Assembly: GCA_019187185.1 (NCBI GenBank)
Contig: JABAQU010000002.1
Coordinates: 186,001 to 250,000 of the forward strand
Direction of reading: 5' to 3'
Length of the DNA stretch: 64,000 bases
DNA from: Steroidobacteraceae bacterium
GTDB taxonomy: Bacteria > Pseudomonadota > Gammaproteobacteria > Steroidobacterales > Steroidobacteraceae
Position numbers and translations under genes: made by a program. The notes beneath the pieces are model-generated. The model worked only from the letters and a program-made list of their open reading frames with translations, was not told where the DNA came from and did not search any database. Positions within the stretch are counted from its first letter, which is position 1. The number at the start of each line of letters is the position of its first letter. Shown one piece after another: positions 44,377 to 53,328 of the stretch.

Positions 44377-45142
44377 CGTCGAGATCGTGCGCCAGCCGCA
44401 GCAGGCTCGTCGCGATCACCAGCAGGCCAACGGCGATCGTGAACGGCCGTAGCGCGACGCGACGCGCGAGCAGTGCAGCGAACGGCGCCGCGACCAGCGC
44501 CCCGCAGAGGAGGCCGAGCGCAATCCCCGACAGCCGCGGAAAGCCGACGTGTGATACGAGCAGGCCGAACACGGTGGCCGCGACGAAGGTCTCGGCGACG
44601 ATGCTCGTGCCGACGACGTGCCGCGGGCTCGCGCCGAGCGCCACGAGATTGCTGGTCACGAGCGGGCCCCACACTCCCGAAGTGGCCTCGAGCAGCCCGC
44701 CTGCAAAGCCGATGCCACCCTGCGCGCCTGCGGATGCCCGATTCGGAATCGCGTGCATGGCCCGCCAGACGATGAAAGCCCCCGCGAGCAGCAGATAGAA
44801 ACTGATCGCGACGCCGATCCAGCGCGAAAAACTCCGTGTCAGGAGCGTGGCCCCGGCGAAACCGCCGATCACGCCCGCCACCACGAGGACGACGAGCATC
44901 CGGCCGTCGACGTTGCGCAGCAGCGCATGCGAGAGGCCCGATGCCGTGCCGGTGAAGAGCTTCGCGCCGTTCACGGAGGCGCTCGCGAGCTCGCGCGGCA
45001 CCCCGACCGCCGCGAGCACCGCCGCGCTGATGGTGCCGAAGCCCATCCCGAGCGCGCCGTCGAAGATCTGCGCGACGAAACCCACGGCCGCGAACGCCCA
45101 CGTTTCAGGGCTGGAGAGGATCGCGAGCAGGGACTGCCACAT
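44321..45142 (-). CDS. TauE/SafE family sulfite/anion permease
   Basis: This 273-residue membrane protein has two repeated helix bundles, with family segments GFVAQIFDGALGMGFGTISA and GGIGFAGGLLEATSGVWGPL (a repeat of the G-x-x-x-G pattern). TauE-type proteins move sulfite, sulfoacetate or other sulfur organics. Being divergent from cysJIH, export of toxic sulfite is a reasonable guess. The last residues (about 254-273, VPGFRLFGYLPAAQITE) come from the palindrome, so the natural C-terminus was replaced. The ATG is at 45142, because the upstream frame runs into the promoter gap. Confidence 0.82.
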   Translation of the reverse strand: MWQSLLAILSSPETWAFAAVGFVAQIFDGALGMGFGTISAAVLAAVGVPRELASASVNGAKLFTGTASGLSHALLRNVDGRMLVVLVVAGVIGGFAGATLLTRSFSRWIGVAISFYLLLAGAFIVWRAMHAIPNRASAGAQGGIGFAGGLLEATSGVWGPLVTSNLVALGASPRHVVGTSIVAETFVAATVFGLLVSHVGFPRLSGIALGLLCGALVAAPFAALLARRVALRPFTIAVGLLVIATSLLRLAHDLDVVPGFRLFGYLPAAQITE

Positions 45143-45252
45143 AAGATCCGGCGAGCATGACGTGCGGTACGGCACCCAATGATACCTTTCGATTATGAGG
45201 CCATAGCCCCGAAGTCGACGACTGGACCCGCGCGTGACCGTAGTCTCGCCGC

Positions 45253-47094
45253 ATGTCCGCCGTCCCCGCACTGCCGCTCTACGCCCCCGAGTCGCCCCCG
45301 CTGCCGGATGCGCGACTGCGCCTGCTCGTGGAGCTCACCCACGGACTCGATGCGGGCGCCCTGCTCTACGTCTCCGGGTACGCGGCCGGGCTCGCCGCCG
45401 CACAACGCCACGGTCTCGCCGCAGTTTCCGCGCTCGACCCGACCCGCGCCGAGGCGCACGGCGCGGCAGAGGGGCTGCGCGCAACCATCCTGTACGCCTC
45501 GCACACGGGCAACGGCCGGCGCATCGCGGAAAAGCTCCTCGCAAGGCTCGAGTCACAGGGTCTTCCCGCCCGCGCCGTCGCAGCGGGTGACTACGCCACG
45601 CGCGAGCTCGCGCAGGAGCGGCTGCTGTACCTCGTCGCGAGCACGCACGGCGACGGGGACCCGCCGGACGACGCCCGCGCGTTCTTCGATTTCCTGCTCG
45701 GCCGCAAGGCGCCGCGCCTCGGCCAGCTGCGCTATGCCGTACTCGCGCTCGGCGACTCGAGCTACCCGAAGTTCTGCGAAGCCGGGCGCATCGCGGATGA
45801 GCGGCTCGCAGCACTAGGCGCGAATCCCATCTGCGCGCGGGTCGATTGCGACGTCGATTTCGACGCCGCGGCGGGCGCATGGTCGGACAGCGCCGCGCGC
45901 CACGCCGCCGACACGCTGAAGCCGGCCGGCGATGCGCCGCGACTTTCGATCGTCTCGCCGCTGCGCGCCGCCGCGCCCGCCGCCGCCCTCGCGACGCGCG
46001 AGGCTCCGGCGCGCGCCGAGGTACTCGTGCGCCAGCGCATCACCGGCCGCGCGAGCGACCACCCGGTGACGCACCTCGAGATCGAGGCGCCCGCCGACAC
46101 CCTCGCCTACGAACCGGGTGATGCCGTCGGCATCTGGCACCGCAACCCGGATTTCCTCGTCGCACAGATCACCGAGGGGCTGCGGCTCGACCCGGCGATG
46201 CGCGTGGCGCACGGCGGTGAGGACCACACGCTCGGCGAGTGGCTCGCGCAGCATCGCGAGATCACGCGCCTCTCGCGGCCGATCCTCGAAGCGCACGCCG
46301 CACGCGCGAACGACGCCACGCTGAGCGCGCTCACCGAGGGCGATGCGGAGGGGCGCGCCAGACTCCTGCGCGACTGGCAGTTCATCGATCTGCTCGACGC
46401 CTGGCCGGCCGAGTGGACCGGCGAGGACCTGGTCGCCGCGCTGCGGCCGATCACGCCGCGCCTCTACTCGATCGCCTCGAGCCGCAGCGAGGTGGGCGAC
46501 GAGCTGCACCTCACGGTCGCGGCGGTCGATTACGCGCACAACGGCGCGCGCCGTGTCGGCGCCGCCTCGCATTTCCTCGCGGCGGACACGCCCGAACTGC
46601 GCGCCTACATCGAGCCGAACACGCGCTTTCGCCTGCCGGCGGACGGCGGCCGCGATCTCGTGATGATCGGCGCGGGCACCGGGATCGCGCCCTATCGCGC
46701 CTTCCTGCAGGAGCGCGGCGCACAGGGCGCGCGCGGCCGTCACTGGCTTTTCTTCGGTGCGCGGCGCTTCTCGGGCGACTTCCTCTACCAGAGCGAGTGG
46801 CTCGCGGCGCGCAAGCGCGGGCTGCTGCAGCGGCTCGATCTGGCGACCTCGCGCGACCAGCCCGAGAAAATCTACGTGCAGCACCGTTTGCGGGAGCACG
46901 GCGCGGATCTCTGGCGCTGGCTCGAGGGAGGCGCGGTGATCTACGTGTGTGGCGACGCCACGCGCATGGCCCCCGACGTGCACGCTGCGCTGCGCGACGT
47001 CGTCGCCACGCACGACGGGCGAACTGCCGATGCGGCAGAGGAGTACCTGCGCGATCTCGCCGCCGACCGGCGCTACCTGCGGGACGTGTACTGA
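45253..47094 (+). CDS. cysJ: Assimilatory sulfite reductase flavoprotein (NADPH)
   Basis: This 613-residue diflavin reductase feeds electrons from NADPH to CysI. The N-terminal flavodoxin domain has [16 protein letters not shown] for the FMN phosphate and [14 protein letters not shown]. The FAD region has [18 protein letters not shown], and the NADPH-binding domain has [27 protein letters not shown] and [15 protein letters not shown]. It ends with the aromatic YLRDVY, as in CysJ (C-terminal Tyr). It lies 1 bp before cysI and faces the TauE-type gene across a 110-bp promoter gap. Confidence 0.95.
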   Translation: MSAVPALPLYAPESPPLPDARLRLLVELTHGLDAGALLYVSGYAAGLAAAQRHGLAAVSALDPTRAEAHGAAEGLRATILYASHTGNGRRIAEKLLARLESQGLPARAVAAGDYATRELAQERLLYLVASTHGDGDPPDDARAFFDFLLGRKAPRLGQLRYAVLALGDSSYPKFCEAGRIADERLAALGANPICARVDCDVDFDAAAGAWSDSAARHAADTLKPAGDAPRLSIVSPLRAAAPAAALATREAPARAEVLVRQRITGRASDHPVTHLEIEAPADTLAYEPGDAVGIWHRNPDFLVAQITEGLRLDPAMRVAHGGEDHTLGEWLAQHREITRLSRPILEAHAARANDATLSALTEGDAEGRARLLRDWQFIDLLDAWPAEWTGEDLVAALRPITPRLYSIASSRSEVGDELHLTVAAVDYAHNGARRVGAASHFLAADTPELRAYIEPNTRFRLPADGGRDLVMIGAGTGIAPYRAFLQERGAQGARGRHWLFFGARRFSGDFLYQSEWLAARKRGLLQRLDLATSRDQPEKIYVQHRLREHGADLWRWLEGGAVIYVCGDATRMAPDVHAALRDVVATHDGRTADAAEEYLRDLAADRRYLRDVY

Positions 47095-47095
47095 G

Positions 47096-48769
47096 ATGGC
47101 CGACGCCCCGCTCTCCCCGGTGGAACACATCAAGGCCGCGAGTCGCGGCCTGCGCGGCACGCTCGAGGCGAGCCTCGCCGATGCGCCGACCGGCGCGCTC
47201 GCCGACGACGACACGCAGCTTCTCAAGTTCCACGGCAGCTACCAGCAGGACGATCGCGACCTGCGCGAGGAACGCCGCCTGCAGAAGCTCGAGCCGGCCT
47301 ACAGCTTCATGATCCGCACGCGCCTGCCGGGCGGCGTGTGCACGCCGCAGCAATGGCTCGCGCTCGACGAGATCGCGCGCGTGCACGGCAATGGCACGCT
47401 GCGCCTCACCACGCGGCAGGCCTTCCAGTTCCACGGGGTCGTGAAGCGCGACCTCAAGGCGACGATGGCCGCGATCAACGCGACGCTGATCGACACGATT
47501 GCGGCCTGCGGCGACGTGAACCGCAACGTGATCGCGAGCGCCAACCCGGTCGAGTCGCGCGTGCACGCCGAAGTCTACGGGTGGGCCACGCGGATCTCCG
47601 AGCACCTGCGCCCGCGCACGCGCGCCTATTACGAGATCTGGCTCGGCGAGGAGAAAGTGGCCGGCACGCCGGAGGCCGAACCGATCTACGGCCCCACCTA
47701 CCTGCCGCGCAAGTTCAAGATCGCGATCGCCGTGCCGCCGCACAACGACGTCGACGTGTTCGCGCACGACCTCGGTCTCATCGCGATCCTCGACGAAGGG
47801 CCGCAGGGCGTGCAGCTTGCGGGCTTCAATGTGGCGGTGGGTGGCGGGCTCGGTGCCACGCACGGCGACGCGACCACCTACCCCCGCATTGCGCAGGTCA
47901 TCGGCTTCGTCCAGCCGACCGACACGCTGGCCGTGATCGAGGCCGTCGTCACGACGCAGCGCGATTTCGGGGATCGGTCGAACCGCAAGCGCGCCCGCCT
48001 CAAGTACACGATCGAGACGATGGGACTCGAGGCCTTCGTCGCCGAAGTCGAGCGACGCGCAGGCGTGCGGCTCGCGCCCGCGAGGCCATACAGGTTCACG
48101 ACGAACGGCGACCGCTTCGGCTGGACCGAGGGGTTCGACGGTCGCTGGCACCTCAACCTGCGCATTCCGGCCGGGCGCATCGCGGATCGCGACAGCGCGC
48201 GGCAACTGTCGGGCCTGCGCGCCATTGCCGAAGTGCACCGCGGCGACTTCCGTCTCACTGCGAACCAGAACCTGGTCATCGCGAATGTCGCCGCCGAAGA
48301 GCGTGCGTCGATCGATGCACTCGTGCTCGATCATGGCCTCGATCTCTACACGCGCGCGCCGCCCTCGAGCCTCAACGCACTCGCGTGCGTTGCGCTGCCG
48401 ACCTGCCCGCTCGCCATGGCCGAGGCCGAGCGCTACCTGCCGGATTTCCTCGCCGCCTTCGAAGCGCGTCTCGCGCACCATGGGCTCGCGCAGCTGCCGG
48501 TGCTGGTGCGCATCTCGGGCTGCCCGAACGGCTGCTCCCGACCCTATCTCGCAGAGGTCGCGCTCGTCGGCAAGGCGCCGGGCCGCTACAACCTGCATCT
48601 CGGCGGCAATGCGAGCGGGGAGCGCCTCAACGTGCTCTATCGCGAGAACCTCGCGGAAGCCGCGATCCTCGAGGCGCTCGATCCGCTGCTGTGGCAGTTC
48701 GCGAACGAGCGTCGCCCGGGCGAACTGTTTGGAGACTTCCTGTGGCGCGCGAAGCTGTTGTCCGCCTGA
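47096..48769 (+). CDS. cysI: Sulfite reductase hemoprotein (siroheme / 4Fe-4S)
   Basis: This 557-residue enzyme reduces sulfite to sulfide with six electrons. The cluster and siroheme ligands are Cys431 and Cys437 ([11 protein letters not shown]), and Cys476 and Cys480 ([10 protein letters not shown]), in the canonical C-x5-C and C-x3-C spacing. N-terminal family segments include [26 protein letters not shown] and [13 protein letters not shown]. It requires siroheme, and all genes to make siroheme follow in the same direction. The ATG at 47096 lies one base after the cysJ stop. Confidence 0.96.
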   Translation: MADAPLSPVEHIKAASRGLRGTLEASLADAPTGALADDDTQLLKFHGSYQQDDRDLREERRLQKLEPAYSFMIRTRLPGGVCTPQQWLALDEIARVHGNGTLRLTTRQAFQFHGVVKRDLKATMAAINATLIDTIAACGDVNRNVIASANPVESRVHAEVYGWATRISEHLRPRTRAYYEIWLGEEKVAGTPEAEPIYGPTYLPRKFKIAIAVPPHNDVDVFAHDLGLIAILDEGPQGVQLAGFNVAVGGGLGATHGDATTYPRIAQVIGFVQPTDTLAVIEAVVTTQRDFGDRSNRKRARLKYTIETMGLEAFVAEVERRAGVRLAPARPYRFTTNGDRFGWTEGFDGRWHLNLRIPAGRIADRDSARQLSGLRAIAEVHRGDFRLTANQNLVIANVAAEERASIDALVLDHGLDLYTRAPPSSLNALACVALPTCPLAMAEAERYLPDFLAAFEARLAHHGLAQLPVLVRISGCPNGCSRPYLAEVALVGKAPGRYNLHLGGNASGERLNVLYRENLAEAAILEALDPLLWQFANERRPGELFGDFLWRAKLLSA

Positions 48770-49524
48770 TGCCTGCCGCGGGCTCGTCGCGAGGTTCGCA
48801 TGACACGCGGATCGCGCAGGCGCACGCCGGCAATGCGCAGGCGCTCGAGCACCTGAACACAATGCTCACACCGCTGTCCGCCACGGAGCGTCTGGCATTT
48901 GCCTTCGAGCAGCTGCCCGGCGCGCACGTGCTGTCCTCGAGTTTCGGCGCGCAGGCCGCCGTCGCGCTGCACCTCGCGACGCAGGTCAGGCCCGACGTCC
49001 CGGTCGTCCTCGTCGATACGGGCTACCTCTTTCCCGAAACCTACCGCTTCGTCGATGAGCTGACGCTGCGCCTGAAACTCAACCTGCATGTCGCGCACCC
49101 CGCGGTGTCCGCGGCCTGGATCGAGGCGCGGCACGGCAAGCTCTGGGAGAACGGCGTCGAAGGGCTCGACCGCTACGGCCGCATCGCCAAGGTCGAGCCG
49201 ATGCAGCGCAAGCTCGACGAACTCGGCGCCGGCACGTGGATCTCGGGCCTGCGCCGCGCGCAATCGGCGAGCCGCACGGCGCTGCCGCTCCTCAGCCTGC
49301 ACAGCGGGCGTTTCAAGCTGCACCCGATCGCCGACTGGTCCGACCGCGAAGTCGGGCAATACCTGAAGCGCCACGCGCTGCCCTATCACCCGCTGTGGGA
49401 GAAGGGTTATGTCTCGATCGGCGACTGGCACACGACAAAATCGCTCGCCGAGGCCGGCAGTGTCGAAGGCACACGCTTCTTCGGCCTGAAGCGCGAGTGC
49501 GGCCTGCACGGCCTAGAGGGCTGA
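48769..49524 (+). CDS. cysH: Phosphoadenylyl-sulfate reductase
   Basis: This 251-residue PAPS reductase produces sulfite. The PP-loop-like [12 protein letters not shown] is followed by [16 protein letters not shown] and the catalytic Cys244 in KRECGLHG. The CC/CxxC cluster ligands of APS reductases are absent, so PAPS is the likely substrate. The first bases overlap the cysI stop (TGATG). ATP sulfurylase and APS kinase genes are not in the window. Confidence 0.93.
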   Translation: MPAAGSSRGSHDTRIAQAHAGNAQALEHLNTMLTPLSATERLAFAFEQLPGAHVLSSSFGAQAAVALHLATQVRPDVPVVLVDTGYLFPETYRFVDELTLRLKLNLHVAHPAVSAAWIEARHGKLWENGVEGLDRYGRIAKVEPMQRKLDELGAGTWISGLRRAQSASRTALPLLSLHSGRFKLHPIADWSDREVGQYLKRHALPYHPLWEKGYVSIGDWHTTKSLAEAGSVEGTRFFGLKRECGLHGLEG

Positions 49525-51065
49525 TGCGCGCACCCCGCACGATCACGATCGGCGCCCGCTCGAGCGCCCTGTCGCGCGTACAGGCGCGACTCGTCGGTGA
49601 CGCCCTCATTGCCGCGGACCCGCACGTCGCGATCCGGTATCGCTTCATCGATGCCGTGGGCGACCGTGATCTGGAGGCGGCGCTCCCGGCACTGCTGCGC
49701 GCTGGCGGCTTCACGAGCGAGCTGTCCCACGCGCTGGATGCCGCGGACATCGACCTCGCCGTGCACTCGTGGAAGGACCTGCCGTTCACCGGGTCGGCGA
49801 CGACGCACATCGCCGCGACGCTCGAGCGCGCCGATCCGCGCGACCTGCTGCTCGTGCGGCGCGACTGGTTCTTGCGCCGGCCTCGCGAAGCGCGCGAACT
49901 GCGCGTGCTGTCGTGCTCGGCGCGACGCGCGACGAACCTCGGCGACTTCCTGCCCTGGGCGCTGCCCGGCGGCGCGCTGCCCGGCGGCGTCGTGCGCGTG
50001 CACTTCGAGCCGGTGCGCGGCGACATCCTGCGCCGCCTGCGCACGCTGCTCGGCGGCGAGGCCGACGCGCTGGTCGTCGCGAAGGCGGCCATCGACCGCC
50101 TGCTCGGCGCGACCGGCGACCTTGCGCCGGCTGGCGCGACCGTGCGTGCCGCGCTCGAGGCCTGCCGCGTGATGGTGCTGCCGCTCGCCGCCAACCCCGC
50201 GGCGCCGGCACAGGGCGCGCTCGCGATCGAGGCGCGGCGCGATCGGGCCGATCTCGCGGACCGCCTCGCGGCGATCGATCACGCGCCGACCCATGCCCGC
50301 GTGCTCGAAGAGCGCGCGCAGCTCGCCGCGACGCGCGACGAAGACCACCCCTTCGGCGTCTCGATCGTGCCGCTCGAAGCGCGGACCGGCGGCGAGGCCG
50401 TCTTTCGCCGCGGCGCCCTGCAGGGTGCACGCATCGACAACGCGCACGTGCGCAGCGCCGGCCCTGCGCTGCCGCGCGCTGCGCGTCGCGCACAGGTGTG
50501 GACCGGCGAGCGCGCGGGGCCGGCGGCGTTGCGTCGCGTCGCGCTCGCGCCGAATGCCGCGGTGATCGAGGGCGCGCACCTCGGGTTCCTCGTCGCACGG
50601 GCCGATGCGCTACCCGACGCGTGCGATCCCGCGTCGGAGCAGACCCTCTGGACCGCCGGCCTCGACACCTGGCGCAAGCTCGCCGCGCGTGGCTACTGGG
50701 TAAGCGGCAGCGACGAGAGTCTCGGCGAGACGGGCGCGCTCGCGGCGCGGGCCCTTTTCCCGCAGGTGACGCGCTGGATCAAGCTGACACATGCCGCCGG
50801 CTACGACACGCCGCACGCCGAGCGTGTCGCGACCTATCGCCTCGAACGCGTCGCGCCACTCGACGATGTGAGCGCCCACACCCATTTCTACTGGCGCAGC
50901 GGCTCGCAGTTCAACGAATACTTGCGCGCCAATCCGCGGCTGCGCGATGCCTGGCACGGCTGCGGCCCCGGCAACACGCTCGCGATGATCCGCGCCGCGA
51001 TCGGGCCCGATCGCGTGCGGCCCTTCTACTCGGCCGATCAGTTCCTCGCCGAGACGGGGCCCTGA
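49524..51065 (+). CDS. hemC: HemC-HemD fusion: hydroxymethylbilane synthase-like and uroporphyrinogen-III synthase-like
   Basis: This is a 513-residue two-part protein. Residues 1-312 resemble porphobilinogen deaminase: Arg12 in ITIGARSSALSRVQ, AVHSWKDLPF (Lys84-Asp85 with the catalytic Asp), ERADPRDLLLV, Arg134-Arg135 in CSARRATN, PVRGDILRRL and PAQGALAIEARRD. The cofactor-anchoring Cys (Cys242 in E. coli, in GGCQVPIG) is replaced: the aligned stretch reads RDEDHPFG, with Glu273 at that place. The GGKGLFVKELE loop is shortened to GGFTSELS. Residues about 330-513 are HemD-like (GFLVARADALPDA, LWTAGLDTWRKLAARG, FYWRSGSQFNEYL). HemD sequences vary widely, so that half is less certain. The start overlaps the cysH stop. 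Confidence 0.82.
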   Translation: MRAPRTITIGARSSALSRVQARLVGDALIAADPHVAIRYRFIDAVGDRDLEAALPALLRAGGFTSELSHALDAADIDLAVHSWKDLPFTGSATTHIAATLERADPRDLLLVRRDWFLRRPREARELRVLSCSARRATNLGDFLPWALPGGALPGGVVRVHFEPVRGDILRRLRTLLGGEADALVVAKAAIDRLLGATGDLAPAGATVRAALEACRVMVLPLAANPAAPAQGALAIEARRDRADLADRLAAIDHAPTHARVLEERAQLAATRDEDHPFGVSIVPLEARTGGEAVFRRGALQGARIDNAHVRSAGPALPRAARRAQVWTGERAGPAALRRVALAPNAAVIEGAHLGFLVARADALPDACDPASEQTLWTAGLDTWRKLAARGYWVSGSDESLGETGALAARALFPQVTRWIKLTHAAGYDTPHAERVATYRLERVAPLDDVSAHTHFYWRSGSQFNEYLRANPRLRDAWHGCGPGNTLAMIRAAIGPDRVRPFYSADQFLAETGP

Positions 51066-51067
51066 CG

Positions 51068-52084
51068 ATGCTCGATCGGGTCGTCTCGCCATTGACCACG
51101 TCGCGCGAACCCGTCGCGCCGCCGCGGCGCCTGCAGCGCCTGCGCCGCACGGCGTCGCTGCGCGATCTCGTCGCCGAGACCGGCTTCACGCAAAGCCAGC
51201 TGATCCAGCCGCTGTTCATCGTCGAGGATCCCGCAGGCGCGGGCGCGATCCCGGGCCTGCCGGGCAACGCGCGCCTCTCTCCGGGCACTGCGTCCGCGCA
51301 GTTCGAGCGCGATCTCGAGGCCGGTGTGCAGCAGTTCATCCTGTTTCCGGTGCCCGCACGCAAGCATGCGCACGACTTCGACCCGGCGTTCATCTGCGAG
51401 GCGATTGCGACGCTGCGCCGTCGCGCGGGCGAGGATGCGAGCCTGTGGCTCGACACCTGTCTCTGCAGCTACTCGCATGATGGTCATTGCTGCCTGCACG
51501 ATGCGCGCGGCGAGCAGGACCTGCCGGCGACGCTCGATGCACTCGCCGGGCTCGCGCTCGCGTATGCCGCGGCGGGCGCCGACGGCATCGCCCCGAGCGA
51601 CATGAACGACGGCCGCGTCGCGGCGTTGCGGCTCGCGCTCGACTCCGCGGGGCACGATCTCGTGCCGATCATGAGCTACAGCGCCAAATTCGCGAGCCAG
51701 CTTTACGGCCCGTTTCGGGGCGCCGCGAACTCCGCGCCGACCCACGGCGACCGGCGCCGCTACCAGATCGACGTGCGCGCGCGGCGCGACGCGCTCGCGA
51801 GCTCGCAGCGCTGCGCCGCCGAGGGCGCCGATCTGCTGATGGTCAAGCCGGGCATGAGCTCGCTCGATCTCATCCAGCCGATCGCGACCGCGACCGGCCT
51901 CGCGGTCGGCGCCTACCAGGTGAGCGGCGAATATGCCGCGCTCGCGCTGCTCGCGCGCGAAGGGTTTGCCGACTTCGACCTCGCGCTCCTCGAAAGCTGG
52001 CACGCGCTGCGTCGGGGCGGCGCCGCGTTCATCATCACCTATGGCGCACGCCTCGGCCGCGCGCTCGGCCTCGCGGCGAGGTAA
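51068..52084 (+). CDS. hemB: Delta-aminolevulinic acid dehydratase (porphobilinogen synthase)
   Basis: This 338-residue enzyme condenses two ALA molecules to porphobilinogen. The zinc triad Cys131, Cys133 and Cys141 (DTCLCSYSHDGHC) and both active-site lysines, Lys207 (MSYSAKFASQLYGPFR) and Lys260 (LLMVKPGMSSLD), are present. The segment NDGRVAALRLALDSAG is also conserved. It lies two bases after the HemC-HemD fusion gene. A canonical, functional enzyme is expected, unlike the altered HemC next to it. Confidence 0.95.
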   Translation: MLDRVVSPLTTSREPVAPPRRLQRLRRTASLRDLVAETGFTQSQLIQPLFIVEDPAGAGAIPGLPGNARLSPGTASAQFERDLEAGVQQFILFPVPARKHAHDFDPAFICEAIATLRRRAGEDASLWLDTCLCSYSHDGHCCLHDARGEQDLPATLDALAGLALAYAAAGADGIAPSDMNDGRVAALRLALDSAGHDLVPIMSYSAKFASQLYGPFRGAANSAPTHGDRRRYQIDVRARRDALASSQRCAAEGADLLMVKPGMSSLDLIQPIATATGLAVGAYQVSGEYAALALLAREGFADFDLALLESWHALRRGGAAFIITYGARLGRALGLAAR

Positions 52085-52088
52085 TCCC

Positions 52089-53321
52089 ATGTTCGACTTT
52101 CCGGGGTTCTTCGAGGGCGCCCGTGCGAAGCTGCGGCGCGAGCACCACTACCGCGTGTTTCGCGAGCTGCGTCGATCACCCGGACGATTCCCGCACGCGC
52201 AGTGGCGCGCCGGCGACGGCACGTGGCGCGACGTCACGGTCTGGTGCAGCAACGACTACCTCGGCATGAGCCAGCACCCGACGGTGCTCGGTGCCGCGCG
52301 CGACGCACTCGAGTCGTATGGCGCCGGCGCCGGCGGCACGCGCAACATCTCGGGCACGAGCGATCTCCTCGTCGCGCTCGAGCGCGAACTCGCCGACTGG
52401 CACGCGAAGGACGCCGCGCTCCTCTTCTCCTCCGGTTACGTCGCCAACGACACCACGCTCGCGACGCTCGCGCGCGCACTGCCCGGCTGCGTCGTGTTCT
52501 CCGACGCCGCGAACCATGCGTCTATGATCCAGGGGATCCGCGCGAGCCGGCAGCGCTGCGTCGTGTTCCGCCACAGCGACGCCGCCCATCTCGATGAGCT
52601 CCTCGCCGCGCACGACCGCGCCGTGCCGAAGCTCGTCGCATTCGAGTCGCTCTATTCGATGGACGGCGACATCGCGCCGCTCTCGGGCCTCCTCGCCGTG
52701 GCGAAGCGCCACGGCGCCCTGACGTTCGTCGACGAAACGCACGCGGTCGGCGTGCACGGGCCGCGCGGCGGCGGGCTCCTTGAGGCGCACGGACTCCTCG
52801 ACGCGGTCGACATCGTGCAGGGCGGGCTCGGCAAGGGCGTCGGCGTCGTCGGCGGCTTCATCACCGGCGCCGCCCCGGTCATCGATTTCGTGCGCAGCCA
52901 TGCACCGGGCTTCATCTTCACGACGGCGCTGCCGCCGCAGGTGGCCGCTGCCGCACTGGCATCGATCCGGCATCTCAAGTCGAGCGGTGCGGAGCGCGCC
53001 GCGCTCTTTGCGCGCGTCGCAAGCGTGCGCGCCGGCCTCGGCGCGGCGGGCGTGCCGATTGCGCCGACCCCGAGCCAGATCCTGCCGCTGATCGTCGGCG
53101 ACGCAGCGACCTGCCGCGCGCTCGCTGACGAGCTCCTCGACGTCCACGGTATCTACCTCCAACCGATTGTCTTCCCCACCGTGCCGCGCGGCGCGGCGCG
53201 CCTGCGCATCACGCCCGGACCACTCCATGCGGACGAGGACGAGGCGCGGCTCGTCGCCGCGCTCGCGAGCGCCTGCGCGAACGGAACATTGCCCGCCGCG
53301 CCCGGCGCGCGCGCGGCCTGA
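52089..53321 (+). CDS. hemA: 5-aminolevulinate synthase
   Basis: This 410-residue PLP enzyme makes ALA from glycine and succinyl-CoA (Shemin route). It follows the ALAS pattern rather than KBL or BioF: YRVFRELRR (Arg22), VWCSNDYLGMSQHP, AGGTRNISGT (Thr/Asn of the substrate site), SDAANHASMIQGIR with His143, VDETHAVGVHGPRGGG with Asp215 and His218, PLP Lys249 in GGLGKGVGVVGG and IVFPTVPRGAARLRITPGP. The C5 route from glutamyl-tRNA is the usual source of ALA in Gamma- and Betaproteobacteria, so this gene looks like an added, dedicated supply. Four bases separate it from hemB. Confidence 0.94.
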   Translation: MFDFPGFFEGARAKLRREHHYRVFRELRRSPGRFPHAQWRAGDGTWRDVTVWCSNDYLGMSQHPTVLGAARDALESYGAGAGGTRNISGTSDLLVALERELADWHAKDAALLFSSGYVANDTTLATLARALPGCVVFSDAANHASMIQGIRASRQRCVVFRHSDAAHLDELLAAHDRAVPKLVAFESLYSMDGDIAPLSGLLAVAKRHGALTFVDETHAVGVHGPRGGGLLEAHGLLDAVDIVQGGLGKGVGVVGGFITGAAPVIDFVRSHAPGFIFTTALPPQVAAAALASIRHLKSSGAERAALFARVASVRAGLGAAGVPIAPTPSQILPLIVGDAATCRALADELLDVHGIYLQPIVFPTVPRGAARLRITPGPLHADEDEARLVAALASACANGTLPAAPGARAA

Positions 53322-53328
53322 GCGTCGC

